DNA from: Duganella callida
Lineage (GTDB): Bacteria > Pseudomonadota > Gammaproteobacteria > Burkholderiales > Burkholderiaceae_D
Direction of reading: 5' to 3'
Length of the DNA: 64,000 nucleotides
NCBI RefSeq assembly: GCF_004614165.1
Contig: NZ_SPVG01000005.1
Span: forward strand, 1 to 64,000
A program made the position numbers and the translations under genes. The notes beneath the pieces were generated by a model. That model ran no database searches. It was given only the letters and a program-made list of their open reading frames with translations, and was not told the origin of the DNA. Positions 18,807 through 27,460 of this stretch are shown here, one piece after another. How positions within the stretch are numbered: the first letter of the stretch is position 1; the number at the start of each line of letters is the position of its first letter.

Positions 18807-18818
18807 GATCACGTGATC
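18807..18818. promoter_or_regulatory. Perfect palindrome in the acnB leader
   Basis: GATCACGTGATC is a perfect 12-bp palindrome 37-48 bases upstream of the acnB start. On the minus strand a TACAAT element (18839-18844 complement) could be the -10 box. The palindrome would then lie just inside the transcript, where a repressor could block elongation. No binding protein can be named. Confidence 0.3.
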
Positions 18819-18981
18819 CAGCGCCTGTTCCGGCCGCTATTGTACACCAACAACTCTTATATAAGACATATGACAGCAGACACGAAGGCATTTTTACGAC
18901 ATTTTCGCCGCCGGCCGCTCGAATCGGCCGACCTTCTGGAGTAAACTCTGCTGCATGACGCGATTGCTGAAGGAGTGGCAA

Positions 18982-19515
18982 ATGGCAAACTATCCCGATA
19001 TCGACGGAAAAACGCCGCGCCGGTCGCCCGAATCCCTCTCGGCGCTGAAGAACCGAGTCGTCCCTTATCTGCAGGAGATCTGGCTGACCGATTACAAGCG
19101 TCGCACGCCCAGGCACGAAATCGTGGCCATCAACCTCGAAGGCTATTCTTACCTGTTTGATGTCGCCGCAAGCCACCTGATCGCCGCTTGGACGATCAGC
19201 AATGGCCCGGTGGCGCACGAGCGTGACCGCGGGAGGATGCGCGGACATCCGCTGACGGCGGAGCCCGGATATCATCGTGGGCACGTGATTCCGCACCAGT
19301 TGGGTGGATTATGCGATATCAATCTGGTGGATCAGCGGGGCACATTGAATATAGGCGACTTCCGCCGGTTGGAAAAACTGGCGGTCGCCACGCCCGGTGC
19401 GCTTTATTTCACCTACTGGCAGTATACGTCGATGCGCGGTGACATCCCGGTCGCCGTCGACCAGGGACTGCTCGTTCCCGGCCAGCCCGCGGACATCGTC
19501 ACCCACGCCAACTAA
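18982..19515 (+). CDS. Small DNA/RNA non-specific endonuclease-like protein
   Basis: The protein has 177 residues from the ATG at 18982, which has AAGGAG six bases before it; an earlier ATG at 18955 lacks a site. The segment GYHRGHVIPHQLGG followed by NLVDQRGTLNIGDFRRLEK resembles the DRGH...N core of the Endonuclease_NS_2 family, in which the His is the general base and the Asn binds Mg. No signal peptide, toxin-delivery domain or obvious immunity gene is present, so it is either a stand-alone cytoplasmic nuclease or a toxin-like remnant. It converges on a TonB receptor gene. The family assignment is based on this motif only. Confidence 0.55.
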   Translation: MANYPDIDGKTPRRSPESLSALKNRVVPYLQEIWLTDYKRRTPRHEIVAINLEGYSYLFDVAASHLIAAWTISNGPVAHERDRGRMRGHPLTAEPGYHRGHVIPHQLGGLCDINLVDQRGTLNIGDFRRLEKLAVATPGALYFTYWQYTSMRGDIPVAVDQGLLVPGQPADIVTHAN

Positions 19516-19516
19516 C

Positions 19517-19536
19517 ATCGGGGTCAGAGCCCCGAT
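19517..19536. terminator. Hairpin between convergent nuclease and TonB receptor genes
   Basis: A perfect 7-bp stem (ATCGGGG with CCCCGAT, 6-base loop) fills the 24-base gap between two convergent genes. There is no T-run, so it would be a weak or bidirectional terminator. Confidence 0.4.
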
Positions 19537-19539
19537 CTG

Positions 19540-22527
19540 TTAGAACTTGTAATTCAGGCCCAGCATGTAGGTGCGGCCGCGCTCGGCGTACAGCAGGGTG
19601 TCGTTGCGTTCGGTGTCCTTGCCGTAGCGTAGCGGCTCGGCGGTCAGGTTTTGCGCTTCGAACGACAGGCGCAGCTGCGGCGTGACGTTGTAGGAGGCCG
19701 AGAAGCCGACCGTGGTCGAGGGATCGGCAAACGAGTGGTCGCTACCGTTCTGGTCGCGCAGCACATCGCGCAGGAAGCCCGAGCGGTGCGCCACCGAGAC
19801 GCGCGCACTGAATTTGCGGTCTTCGTAGTACAGCGTGGCGTTGTAGGCGTTCGGCGACAGGCCGACGAAGTTGGCCACTTCGGTCAGCTGTTCGTTGGCA
19901 GGGGTTTTCGGATTGTCGACCCGCGTGATGTAGGTGATCTTGGAGCGCACGTGGGTGTAGTTGGCCAGCGCGCCGAAGTTGCTCAGCGCGCCCGGCAGGA
20001 AGGTGAACGGCAGCTGCCAGTTGAATTCGAAGCCGTCCAGCGGCCCGCCCTTGGTATTCACCATGCGGCTGACGGTGACTTCGGTATCGGGCTGCGTCAG
20101 GCAGGCCGGCGTGCCGCCGGTGATCGAGCAGCCGCCCGCCGTCAGGTAGGAGTTGGACAGGCCCAGTTCCGAATACGGCATCAGCTCGCTGGTGCGCTGG
20201 ATGAAGGTTTTGATGTTCTTGTGGAAGGCGCCCAGCGAGATCATGGCATTCTTGGCGTAATACCATTCGGCCTGCAGGTCGTAGGTGTCGGCGCGGATCG
20301 GGTCCAGCGTCGGGTTGCCGACCGAGACCGACTGGTTGCTGACGTTGATCGATGCCGATGGCGACAGGTCGACATATTCCGCGCGCGACAGGGTCTTGCC
20401 GGCCGAGAAGCGCACCAGCAAGTCTTTGGGCAGGGTCGCGGTGACGTTGAACGCCGGCAGCCAGTCGCGGTACGAGTGTTCGACCACACGCGGCACAAGC
20501 GCGCCGGCCGGGTCCTTGATCAGCTGCATGGCGGTGGTGGTGGTGTCGGCGCCGCGCACGCCGGCGTTGCCGCGCAGCGGCAGTCCCCAGGCGTTGAGTT
20601 TGAAATCGGTGGCGAAGAATACGGCGTCGATTTTTTCTTTCACTTCGCGCTTGGTCTGGCTGGCCAGCTGGTATTCCGACAACGGTACTTTCGAGCAGTG
20701 GCATTCGATATCGTAGACCGCCAGGAATTTATCCAGGTCGATTGCGGCCCAGGACGATGGAATGCCACCGCCGCCCAGCGTGCGGCCGAAGTTGCTGATC
20801 TGGCGCGTCAGGTCGGACAGGTTGACGCCGGCCGGCAAGCCTTGGGTCGGAATGCCGCCCGAGGGCACTTCATAGTTGAACCAGGTGTTCTTGCGTTCCG
20901 ACAGGCCGGCGCGCAAGGTGAAGTTGTCGTTCAACTCGTAGCTGGCGTTGACCGAGCTGGTTTTCAGCTGATTGGTGGTCAGCAGATAGCGGCCGACGAA
21001 GTTGCCGTGCACCGTGCCATCCGCGGCCTGCGTGCCGAACGAGAAGTTGTTCGGGTTGGTCACATCCATGCCGAAGTTCAGCAACGGCACGCCGGGTCGG
21101 TTGAAGTCCCAGGAGAAGCCGTTGACGTTGGGCGCGTCGATCTGCACGGTGGCGCGCATCGGGTTGCTCAGGCGCGAGCTGGAAACGCCGAACATCGCAT
21201 CCACCGTCAGCTTGTCGGTGACGTCACGCTTCGCCGTCAGCACGCCCTGCTTGAACAGGGTGCTGTAGACGTCGACCAACCCTTCGCTGCGGATGTCGAC
21301 GCCGTTGAATTTGCCGTAGGTCCAGCTGCCGTTGTTGTTGAACTGGGCGTCCACGATCGAAGTCTGCCCCTTGCCGTTTTCGCTCATGTCACGGCCGAAG
21401 GAAATCGCCTCGATGTAGTTGTCGTAGCGGCGGTTCTTGTACTGGCCGCCCAGCAGGTCGAGGTTGAATTCCGTTTCGCGGTCGGGACGCCATTGCAGCG
21501 TGCCGGTGGCGCCCAGGCGCTCGTAGTCGGTCTGCGAGCGGCGGTAGCGCGGTATGCGCGGGTGGAACGCGCCCGATCCGGGCAAGGGGTTGGCGACCGT
21601 ACCGCCATAGTTATCGGTGCGGCCGATCACGCTGTTGTAAGCCGTCGGATCGCTGCTGCGCGGTACGCCGAAGCCGCAGCTCTGCGCGGTGACGCCCTTG
21701 ACCGCATTGTTGGCCGGGTTCTGCGTGGCGGCGCCGACCGGCGAACAGAAACCGCCGTTGACGCTGGCCGAGACGATGTCCACCGCCTCATAGCCATCCT
21801 CGATGGCGCTGCGCTTCGCATACGCGACCGACACCAGCGCGCCGACCTTGCCGATCGGCGTATCCCAGCGGTTGGTGTACAGCCCGGTCAGCCGCGGCTG
21901 GGTCTTTTCCGAGATGGTGTTGTACAGGCCCTGCACGCCGATGCTGCCGGTTTCACCCTTGAAGTCGAACGGACGCGCAGTGCGCAGGTCGACCGTGGCG
22001 CCCAGCGAACCTTCTTCGACGCTGGCGTCGGAAGTCTTGCGCACCGCCAGGCTGTTGAACAGTTCCGCCGCGAAGACGCTGAAGTCGAAGGCGCGGCCAC
22101 GGTTGGTGCTGCCGTTGATGTCCGAGGCGCCGGTGGCGCTGCTGCCTTCGATGCCGTTGATGCGTACGCGCGTAAAGCCGGCATTCAAGCCGCGCACGGT
22201 GATCTGCTTGCCCTCCCCGCCATCGCCCAGCGCCACCGAGACGCCGGGGACGCGCTGCATGGATTCGGCCAGATTGGCGTCGGGGAACTTGGAGATGTCT
22301 TCGGCCTTGATGATGTCGATGATGCCGTCGGAATTTTTCTTGATGTTGAGCGCGTTATTCAGGCTTTCGCGGAAGCCCGTCACGATCACGGTGGTGCCTG
22401 CTTCGTCGTTGTTGTTCTGCCTGGCTTGTTCCTGGGCCTGCGCCTGCGTGGCGCCTGCCAGCGCCAGCACCGCCAGTGTGATCAGGCGTAGGGGCGTGCG
22501 TGGTCCTGCATGATGGGTCTGCGTCAT
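19540..22527 (-). CDS. TonB-dependent receptor
   Basis: The 995-residue outer-membrane transporter has a signal peptide (1-31, TQAQAQ), a TonB-box region (TTVIVTGFRESL, about 46-57) and a plug with DISKFPDANLAESMQRVPGVSV and ITVRGLNAGFTRVRING. A 22-strand-type barrel ends in the typical YMLGLNYKF. It has no STN domain. The plug wording is that of the Xanthomonas/Caulobacter-type receptors that import plant-derived carbohydrates or other large ligands; the substrate is unknown. GGAGAGAG precedes the ATG. It lies alone, 414 bases from the next receptor on the same strand. Confidence 0.92.
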   Translation of the reverse strand: MTQTHHAGPRTPLRLITLAVLALAGATQAQAQEQARQNNNDEAGTTVIVTGFRESLNNALNIKKNSDGIIDIIKAEDISKFPDANLAESMQRVPGVSVALGDGGEGKQITVRGLNAGFTRVRINGIEGSSATGASDINGSTNRGRAFDFSVFAAELFNSLAVRKTSDASVEEGSLGATVDLRTARPFDFKGETGSIGVQGLYNTISEKTQPRLTGLYTNRWDTPIGKVGALVSVAYAKRSAIEDGYEAVDIVSASVNGGFCSPVGAATQNPANNAVKGVTAQSCGFGVPRSSDPTAYNSVIGRTDNYGGTVANPLPGSGAFHPRIPRYRRSQTDYERLGATGTLQWRPDRETEFNLDLLGGQYKNRRYDNYIEAISFGRDMSENGKGQTSIVDAQFNNNGSWTYGKFNGVDIRSEGLVDVYSTLFKQGVLTAKRDVTDKLTVDAMFGVSSSRLSNPMRATVQIDAPNVNGFSWDFNRPGVPLLNFGMDVTNPNNFSFGTQAADGTVHGNFVGRYLLTTNQLKTSSVNASYELNDNFTLRAGLSERKNTWFNYEVPSGGIPTQGLPAGVNLSDLTRQISNFGRTLGGGGIPSSWAAIDLDKFLAVYDIECHCSKVPLSEYQLASQTKREVKEKIDAVFFATDFKLNAWGLPLRGNAGVRGADTTTTAMQLIKDPAGALVPRVVEHSYRDWLPAFNVTATLPKDLLVRFSAGKTLSRAEYVDLSPSASINVSNQSVSVGNPTLDPIRADTYDLQAEWYYAKNAMISLGAFHKNIKTFIQRTSELMPYSELGLSNSYLTAGGCSITGGTPACLTQPDTEVTVSRMVNTKGGPLDGFEFNWQLPFTFLPGALSNFGALANYTHVRSKITYITRVDNPKTPANEQLTEVANFVGLSPNAYNATLYYEDRKFSARVSVAHRSGFLRDVLRDQNGSDHSFADPSTTVGFSASYNVTPQLRLSFEAQNLTAEPLRYGKDTERNDTLLYAERGRTYMLGLNYKF

Positions 22528-22823
22528 ATGTCTCTCTCCGTTATTGGTAAAACTTTTTTTTATATATTAAAGACATAATCACGGCGTGATAGGCCACACT
22601 TGCAAAAGATCACGCACTTGAGCATTTCGCGATTGCTCACCGATTTGACCGATACGCTATTGAGTCATTGCCGTCTCCGTCGCGCCGACAGCACCGGACC
22701 AGTTCCGCTGGATAGGACAAGGCGGGCGGGCGCGACGCCTCGCACGCGTCGGCGCAACCCGATCTGGTGAATCAACGGGGTTGCCGACATCGGCCTTCCG
22801 CAGCGACCGCACGCGTTAGCCCG
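22528..22823 (-). promoter_or_regulatory. Upstream region of the 19540-22527 receptor gene with palindrome
   Basis: An AT-rich tract at about 22548-22575 supplies TATA-like -10 candidates on the minus strand. Just upstream, ATCACGGCGTGAT (22578-22590) is a perfect palindrome around a central G, and the half-site ATCACG recurs at 22609-22614. This looks like an operator for the receptor, but no regulator is adjacent. I see no gene in this stretch. Confidence 0.35.
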
Positions 22824-22941
22824 CTAGGGTGCGGTGTCGCACGCCAGGTCGATACGGGTGGGCCGGTCGCGCTCGACCTGCTGCCAGTCATCCTGTTCGA
22901 TCAATTCGGCGACCTGGATCACGCTGCGGCGCTGGCAGCGC
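22824..22941 (-). pseudogene. Coding-like remnant downstream of the lectin-TonB receptor
   Basis: After the receptor stop, another minus-strand frame reads 39 codons to a TAG at 22824-22826 with strong third-position GC and a protein-like composition (VIQVAELIEQDDW, then RIDLACDTAP). The frame has no convincing start of its own; upstream it enters the glycine-rich tail of the receptor gene. It could be the tail of a lost gene or a frameshifted extension. I do not recognise the sequence. Confidence 0.25.
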
Positions 22942-25791
22942 TCAATAACCGCCGGGATCGCCGCCACCAGGACGGCCAGCGCCGCCGCCGGCGCCGCGAT
23001 TCGGGCCGCCACGCTCGCCATTATTGCCATTGAACAGATCGCCGCGCCGGGCGCCGCCGTTGCGAAGCCTCTGATCGCCGGTTACCCCGCCAAACTGCGT
23101 GCGCAAGCCGATCGAAAACACGCGCGGCTGGCTGCTGGTCAGACTATGCGTACGCAGCACCTCATTTTCCACCGTACTTTCCAGATCGCCGAGGCGGAAC
23201 ACATTGTTGACATTCATGTTCAACGTCATGCGTGGCGTCAGCCGGTGCTGCCACGAGAAACTGGTCATGGTGAACGCCTTGTTGACGCCCTGCCCGCTCA
23301 GCGTGGCGCCATTGTGATTGACCATCAGCTGCAGCGATTCGGCCGCGATCTGATAGGCCAGCCGCAGCTTCGCGCTTTCGCGGTGTATGGTTTGCGTCTG
23401 GGTCAGGCTCGACGCCAGATTGGAAACGCGCAGCCGCTGGTCGTTCGAAATCGTGCTGCTGATGTTGGCGCTCAGCCCATCCAGCAACAGCCGGCGGATA
23501 TTGAACGCCAGGTCCACGCCGGTCGAATCGTTGGCGCCAAAATTCAGCGGCGAGGTCACCAGCACATCCGGATCGCTGGCCAGCGGGTAGCTGATCGAAC
23601 TGATCACCGGCGACTCGCGCCGCTTGAACAGGGTGACGCTGCTGTCGATGCCGAACCAGTTGTCGCGGTAGGACAGCTCGGTCAGGTCATTGTTCACCGG
23701 CTCCAGATTCGGATTGCCCTGGCGCGCGCTGAAATCGCTCAGGTAGACCAGGTTCGGATTGAGGTCACGCTCGTTGGGCCGGGCGATGCGGCGGCTGGCG
23801 CGCAGTTGCAGCACCGCGGTCTTGCTCACGTCGTAGGTTGCATAGAAACTTGGCAGCCAATTCAGATAGTAATACTTGTCCTCTTCGCCCGGCAGCGGCT
23901 GGCGCACGTCGAGCTCGGTATATTCGCCGCGCAGGCCGGCCTGCAGGTGCGCGTCGCGCAGCAGCGTGGTGCTGACAATGCCGTAGATCGCCACGTTGCG
24001 GTCATTCGAGACGAAATCGCTGATGCGGTTGGCCACCGGCACATAGGCGCCGCTGACAGGGTCTTGCGCCAGATAATTGGTGGCGTTGTTGTTCTTGCTG
24101 TCGGCATATTTGCCGCCGGCCTTCAGCAGCCAGGTACCCAGGAACGTGCGCTGGTAATCGAGGCTGATGTCGAGGATGCGGTTGCGGCGGTCGGTTTCGC
24201 GGTGGTTGTTGGTGACCACGCGCGGCGGCAGCAAGCGATAGTCATACCAGACGTCCGCATCCGAGTTGTTGGTCTGACCGGTATAACGCAGGTCGGCCTT
24301 CAGTTCCTCGCCCGGTGCTCCGGTCTTGTGCAGGTAGGACGCCCCCAGGCCGAAGTTGTCGGCCGGCGAATCGCTGTGCGAGCGCGTGCTGAAATCCGCC
24401 ACCGGCAATTGTCCCAGGCCGTAGCGGTAGGTGTTGCCGGCGCTGTCGCTGGCGTTGCGGATGGCCGAATAGCTGGCGGTCGCGCCGGCCTGGTCCAGTT
24501 GGCCGACGTTGTAGGTGAAGGTCGACGCCATCGTCACCGAGCGGCGCGGCGAATGGCTGTTGGAACTGGTGTTGCTGCCGCCGATGGTGTCGCCGGTCAG
24601 CGGGTCCAGATCCTCGCGTTGCGACGCCCGGTGCGCGCTGCGCTCATCCTGGCGTATGCCGATATTGCCGCTCAGCGAGTACGGCCCGGCCGCATATTCG
24701 CCGTTGCCAAAGGCGTTGTAGCGGTTGCCGTCGCTTTTGTTGACGCTCAGGTTGGCGCGCGAGCCGGGCTTGCGGTTACGCTTGAGAACCAGGTTGATGA
24801 TCGGACCGCTGCCGCCCTCGTTGCCGAATTCCGCGCCCGGTACGTTGATCACCTCGATCGACTCTATATTTTCTGCCGGGAAGGCGTTCAGCGCGTCACC
24901 CCGGTTCTGGCCCTGGAACTGCGCGTCGCGCTTGCCGTTGACCATCACCTGTACGTTGGGATTGCCGCGCAGGGTCAGATTGCCGTCCTGATCCACCGTG
25001 ACCGAGGGCACGTTGTTGAGCACGTCGGAGGCGGACGCATTGCTGACGCTGATATCGTTCTTTAACTCATACACATCGCGGTCGACCTTGTTGGTCGGGC
25101 GGGCGGCCACCACCTCGACGCTGGACATTTCCTCCGCGGCGGCCGGCGGCTGCTCGAGCGTCATCCGGAACCAGTCGATGTCGACATGATGCCGGCGGTC
25201 CGCCCGCTGCGCCAATGTAACATTGCTGTACAGCGCCACACGGCGCTCCTTCCACCACGCGGGATCGGACAGCTGGGTGACCGGCCCTACCTGGTGGTAG
25301 CCATCCTGCTCATTCAGCGCGTACGAAAACTGCAGGGTCTGCTGGTTCACCACCTCGATACGCAGAATAACGGCATCGCCGTCGATTCTGCTGCCCAGGG
25401 TTTCCTGCGCGCCGTTGGCGAACACCAGATAGTTGACGCCGCCCTCGCGCGCCACTCCGACGGATGCCGACTGCGCGCCCAGCAGACTCAGGCCCGCGCG
25501 CTGGTGTTCGGCCAGGGCGCCGATGTCCAGCCGCACGCGCATCCCCGAGACCGGACCGGACAGGCTTTGCGCCAGCGTCAGCGGCCGCGTGGCCTGAAGG
25601 CGCAGATAACCGGGACGATCACGCAGACTCCAGCCGGCATCGTCCACCTTGTGCAGCCAGGACCATTGCGCGCCGAGGCGGTCGCCGGCAAATTCGTCGG
25701 TGATCAGTTGCGTATCGTCGGCGCGCGCCAGCGACAGGCAGCAGGCGAGCAACATCGCCGCGGCGCGGCAGGGAGTTGATTCAAAGTTCAT
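22942..25791 (-). CDS. TonB-dependent receptor with N-terminal GH43-type concanavalin A-like domain
   Basis: The 949-residue protein has a signal peptide (1-24). Residues about 26-213 match the beta-sandwich usually found at the C-terminus of GH43 beta-xylosidases: WSWLHKVDDAGWSLRDRPGYLRL, then HQRAGLSLLG, a VGVAREGG strand and VDIDWFRM at the end. A TonB-type plug follows (about 225-345: VEVVAARPT, YELKNDISV, IESIEVINVPGAEF). A barrel of the OMP_b-brl_3 kind comes next, then an unusual Gly/Arg/Asn-rich tail of about 40 residues after the last barrel strand. Lectin-like binding of plant glycans at the cell surface or in the periplasm is inference. The fusion order is unusual, because this lectin domain normally accompanies hydrolases. 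Confidence 0.82.
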   Translation of the reverse strand: MNFESTPCRAAAMLLACCLSLARADDTQLITDEFAGDRLGAQWSWLHKVDDAGWSLRDRPGYLRLQATRPLTLAQSLSGPVSGMRVRLDIGALAEHQRAGLSLLGAQSASVGVAREGGVNYLVFANGAQETLGSRIDGDAVILRIEVVNQQTLQFSYALNEQDGYHQVGPVTQLSDPAWWKERRVALYSNVTLAQRADRRHHVDIDWFRMTLEQPPAAAEEMSSVEVVAARPTNKVDRDVYELKNDISVSNASASDVLNNVPSVTVDQDGNLTLRGNPNVQVMVNGKRDAQFQGQNRGDALNAFPAENIESIEVINVPGAEFGNEGGSGPIINLVLKRNRKPGSRANLSVNKSDGNRYNAFGNGEYAAGPYSLSGNIGIRQDERSAHRASQREDLDPLTGDTIGGSNTSSNSHSPRRSVTMASTFTYNVGQLDQAGATASYSAIRNASDSAGNTYRYGLGQLPVADFSTRSHSDSPADNFGLGASYLHKTGAPGEELKADLRYTGQTNNSDADVWYDYRLLPPRVVTNNHRETDRRNRILDISLDYQRTFLGTWLLKAGGKYADSKNNNATNYLAQDPVSGAYVPVANRISDFVSNDRNVAIYGIVSTTLLRDAHLQAGLRGEYTELDVRQPLPGEEDKYYYLNWLPSFYATYDVSKTAVLQLRASRRIARPNERDLNPNLVYLSDFSARQGNPNLEPVNNDLTELSYRDNWFGIDSSVTLFKRRESPVISSISYPLASDPDVLVTSPLNFGANDSTGVDLAFNIRRLLLDGLSANISSTISNDQRLRVSNLASSLTQTQTIHRESAKLRLAYQIAAESLQLMVNHNGATLSGQGVNKAFTMTSFSWQHRLTPRMTLNMNVNNVFRLGDLESTVENEVLRTHSLTSSQPRVFSIGLRTQFGGVTGDQRLRNGGARRGDLFNGNNGERGGPNRGAGGGAGRPGGGDPGGY

Positions 25792-25922
25792 GTCAGCGGC
25801 GTTTCATCTGAGTGTTCATGCCAAGCTCCGCCGATGTTAGAAGGCCGGTTGATTCCCGTCAATCACCCGGGCCCGCCACACCGTTAAATTCACCGGATTG
25901 ATCGTTTGGCGCGCCTCCGCGT

Positions 25923-26385
25923 TCAAGCCGCCGCGGTGTCCAGTGCGGCCAGGCCCGCCATCAGCCGCTCCTGCAACTCGGTGCCGACACGTTTGAAGCC
26001 CAGCAGACGCGCCGCCGACCTCACCAGCTCGGCGTCCTCGCCACCGGCATTGTCCGCCCGCGCGATCCGCAAGGCTGCCTGGATTTCCGGCATGGAAATG
26101 CTGGCCGCTTTCAGCGTCGCGCCGGCTTCATTCGAGCGGTCCCGTACCGGTGGACTGTCGAGGTGCGCCTGTCGAACCAGAACACGCCATCGCTGAGCAG
26201 ACCGCCACCGGCCGTTTGTGCCCGCGACAGGGCAGGATGCGGCTGCCTGCTTTCTCCTTGCCGAAGCAGGCGGCCAGACGCATGGCCACTTCCTCAATGG
26301 GTATCGGTCCCTCTTCACGCCGCACACCGTCGCGCCGGCTGCGGCCGGGATCGATATCGGCCGGGTCGAAGGTAACTTTCCAGAA
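25923..26385 (-). pseudogene. Frameshifted remnant of the DUF3320 tail of a helicase-like protein
   Basis: Three minus-strand frames must be joined to restore a continuous protein. The first reads EEGPIPIEEVAMRLAACFGK and EKAGSRI. The second reads LSRAQTAGGGLLSDGVFWF (frame change near 26235). The third reads RQAHLDSPPVRDRSNEAGA and continues to LLGFKRVGTELQERL before a stop at 25923 (frame change near 26175). In order, these match the DUF3320 module at the C-terminus of very large superfamily-1 helicase-like proteins. The roughly 1500 or more residues expected upstream are absent, so this is a decayed 3' fragment. Confidence 0.7.
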
Positions 26386-26626
26386 AATACGTAGGACCGA
26401 TTATAAGATGGCAAATGTGCCGATCATATAACAAACGTTCCGAAAACCGCAGGTAGTCGATCGCCGCCGGCGCCCGCGTCATTACGGGCAACGAAATGGT
26501 GTCTTGCGTTGTGGCCACTCGCTGCGATGTCGTGATGGTATTTAGAATGATCGGCAGCAAACTGGCCATGATGTTTACTCGGCGCCGGCTGGTCCGATTT
26601 TTCGCACTGCCTCAACAGGTCAATCT

Positions 26627-27394
26627 ATGCTTACATTCAAGAAAGCCATACTGCTGAGGGGCGCACTCTGCTGCCTTATGCTCCTTCGAACCGGTTTCGC
26701 CAACGGCGCCCCGCAGGTCTACATCGACGACGTCGCGCCACTGTATTACCGCGTGAACGGCATTCCGCAGGGCCTGTTATACGACATGATGACGGAGATG
26801 GGCCGGCGCGCGCAGTACGGCGGTCAGATCGTACCGCTGCCGCTCAAACGGCTGCACCATTTGCTCAGTACCGATAACGATGCGATCGGCACCATGTGGC
26901 GCACCGCCGAATCCGAGGACAGGCACCGGTGGCTGTGCAAGCTGTATGACACCAGTTTCTTCCTGGTGGCGGCGAGAGACAGCCATGCCGACATCTCTTC
27001 ACTGGAAGCGGCCAGACACTTGCGCATCGGCGTCATTCTCGGCTCCCCCGCAGAGACGGTTGCCCACAGCAGCGGCTTGCAGAATATACAGAGCGCCACC
27101 AATGCGGAGAGCAACCTGCGCAAATTGGCGCTGGGTCGCATCGACGCCTGGATCGCCACTTCACTGGTGCTGAAGGCGACGCAGCAAAAGCTCGGGGAAG
27201 CGGCCGGCACGCTTCGTACCGGAAAGGAGCTCGGCAGGATCGGACTGTATCTGGTCAGCGCGCCCGGCGCCGCGCCGCAGCTGACCGCAAAATGGCAGTC
27301 GGCCTGTGCATCGATGCAGAAAGATGGCAGCGCCGCGGCGATCATCAAGCACCACGGCGCTGCGGCGTCGGATGCGGGCGGAAAAAGCCAGTGA
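26627..27394 (+). CDS. Periplasmic solute-binding protein, SBP family 3-like
   Basis: The 255-residue protein begins with a signal peptide (1-28, ending FANGA) and continues as a two-lobed type 3 binding fold: YYRVNGIPQGLLYDMMTEMG in lobe 1, the crossover near residue 130, and IGVILGSPAETV with NLRKLALGRIDAWIA in lobe 2. Such proteins bind amino acids or small polar ligands for ABC uptake or for sensor input. No transporter genes are next to it, so the ligand and partner are unknown. It lies just upstream of an adaptor/outer-membrane channel pair on the same strand, but with a separate start region. Confidence 0.8.
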   Translation: MLTFKKAILLRGALCCLMLLRTGFANGAPQVYIDDVAPLYYRVNGIPQGLLYDMMTEMGRRAQYGGQIVPLPLKRLHHLLSTDNDAIGTMWRTAESEDRHRWLCKLYDTSFFLVAARDSHADISSLEAARHLRIGVILGSPAETVAHSSGLQNIQSATNAESNLRKLALGRIDAWIATSLVLKATQQKLGEAAGTLRTGKELGRIGLYLVSAPGAAPQLTAKWQSACASMQKDGSAAAIIKHHGAAASDAGGKSQ

Positions 27395-27460
27395 TGACCA
27401 GGCATCATGCTTGCGCTTGAATGCGCTAGAATGGCCGCTGTTTTTAACGATGTAAAACCG

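Noticed and set aside
19651-22491. A long plus-strand frame across the second TonB receptor
   Set aside because: It is antisense to an unmistakable receptor and has a composition typical of GC-driven shadow frames.
27411-27432. A sigma-70 promoter (TTGCGC and TAGAAT) before the adaptor gene
   Set aside because: The spacing is only 10 bases, too short for a working promoter.
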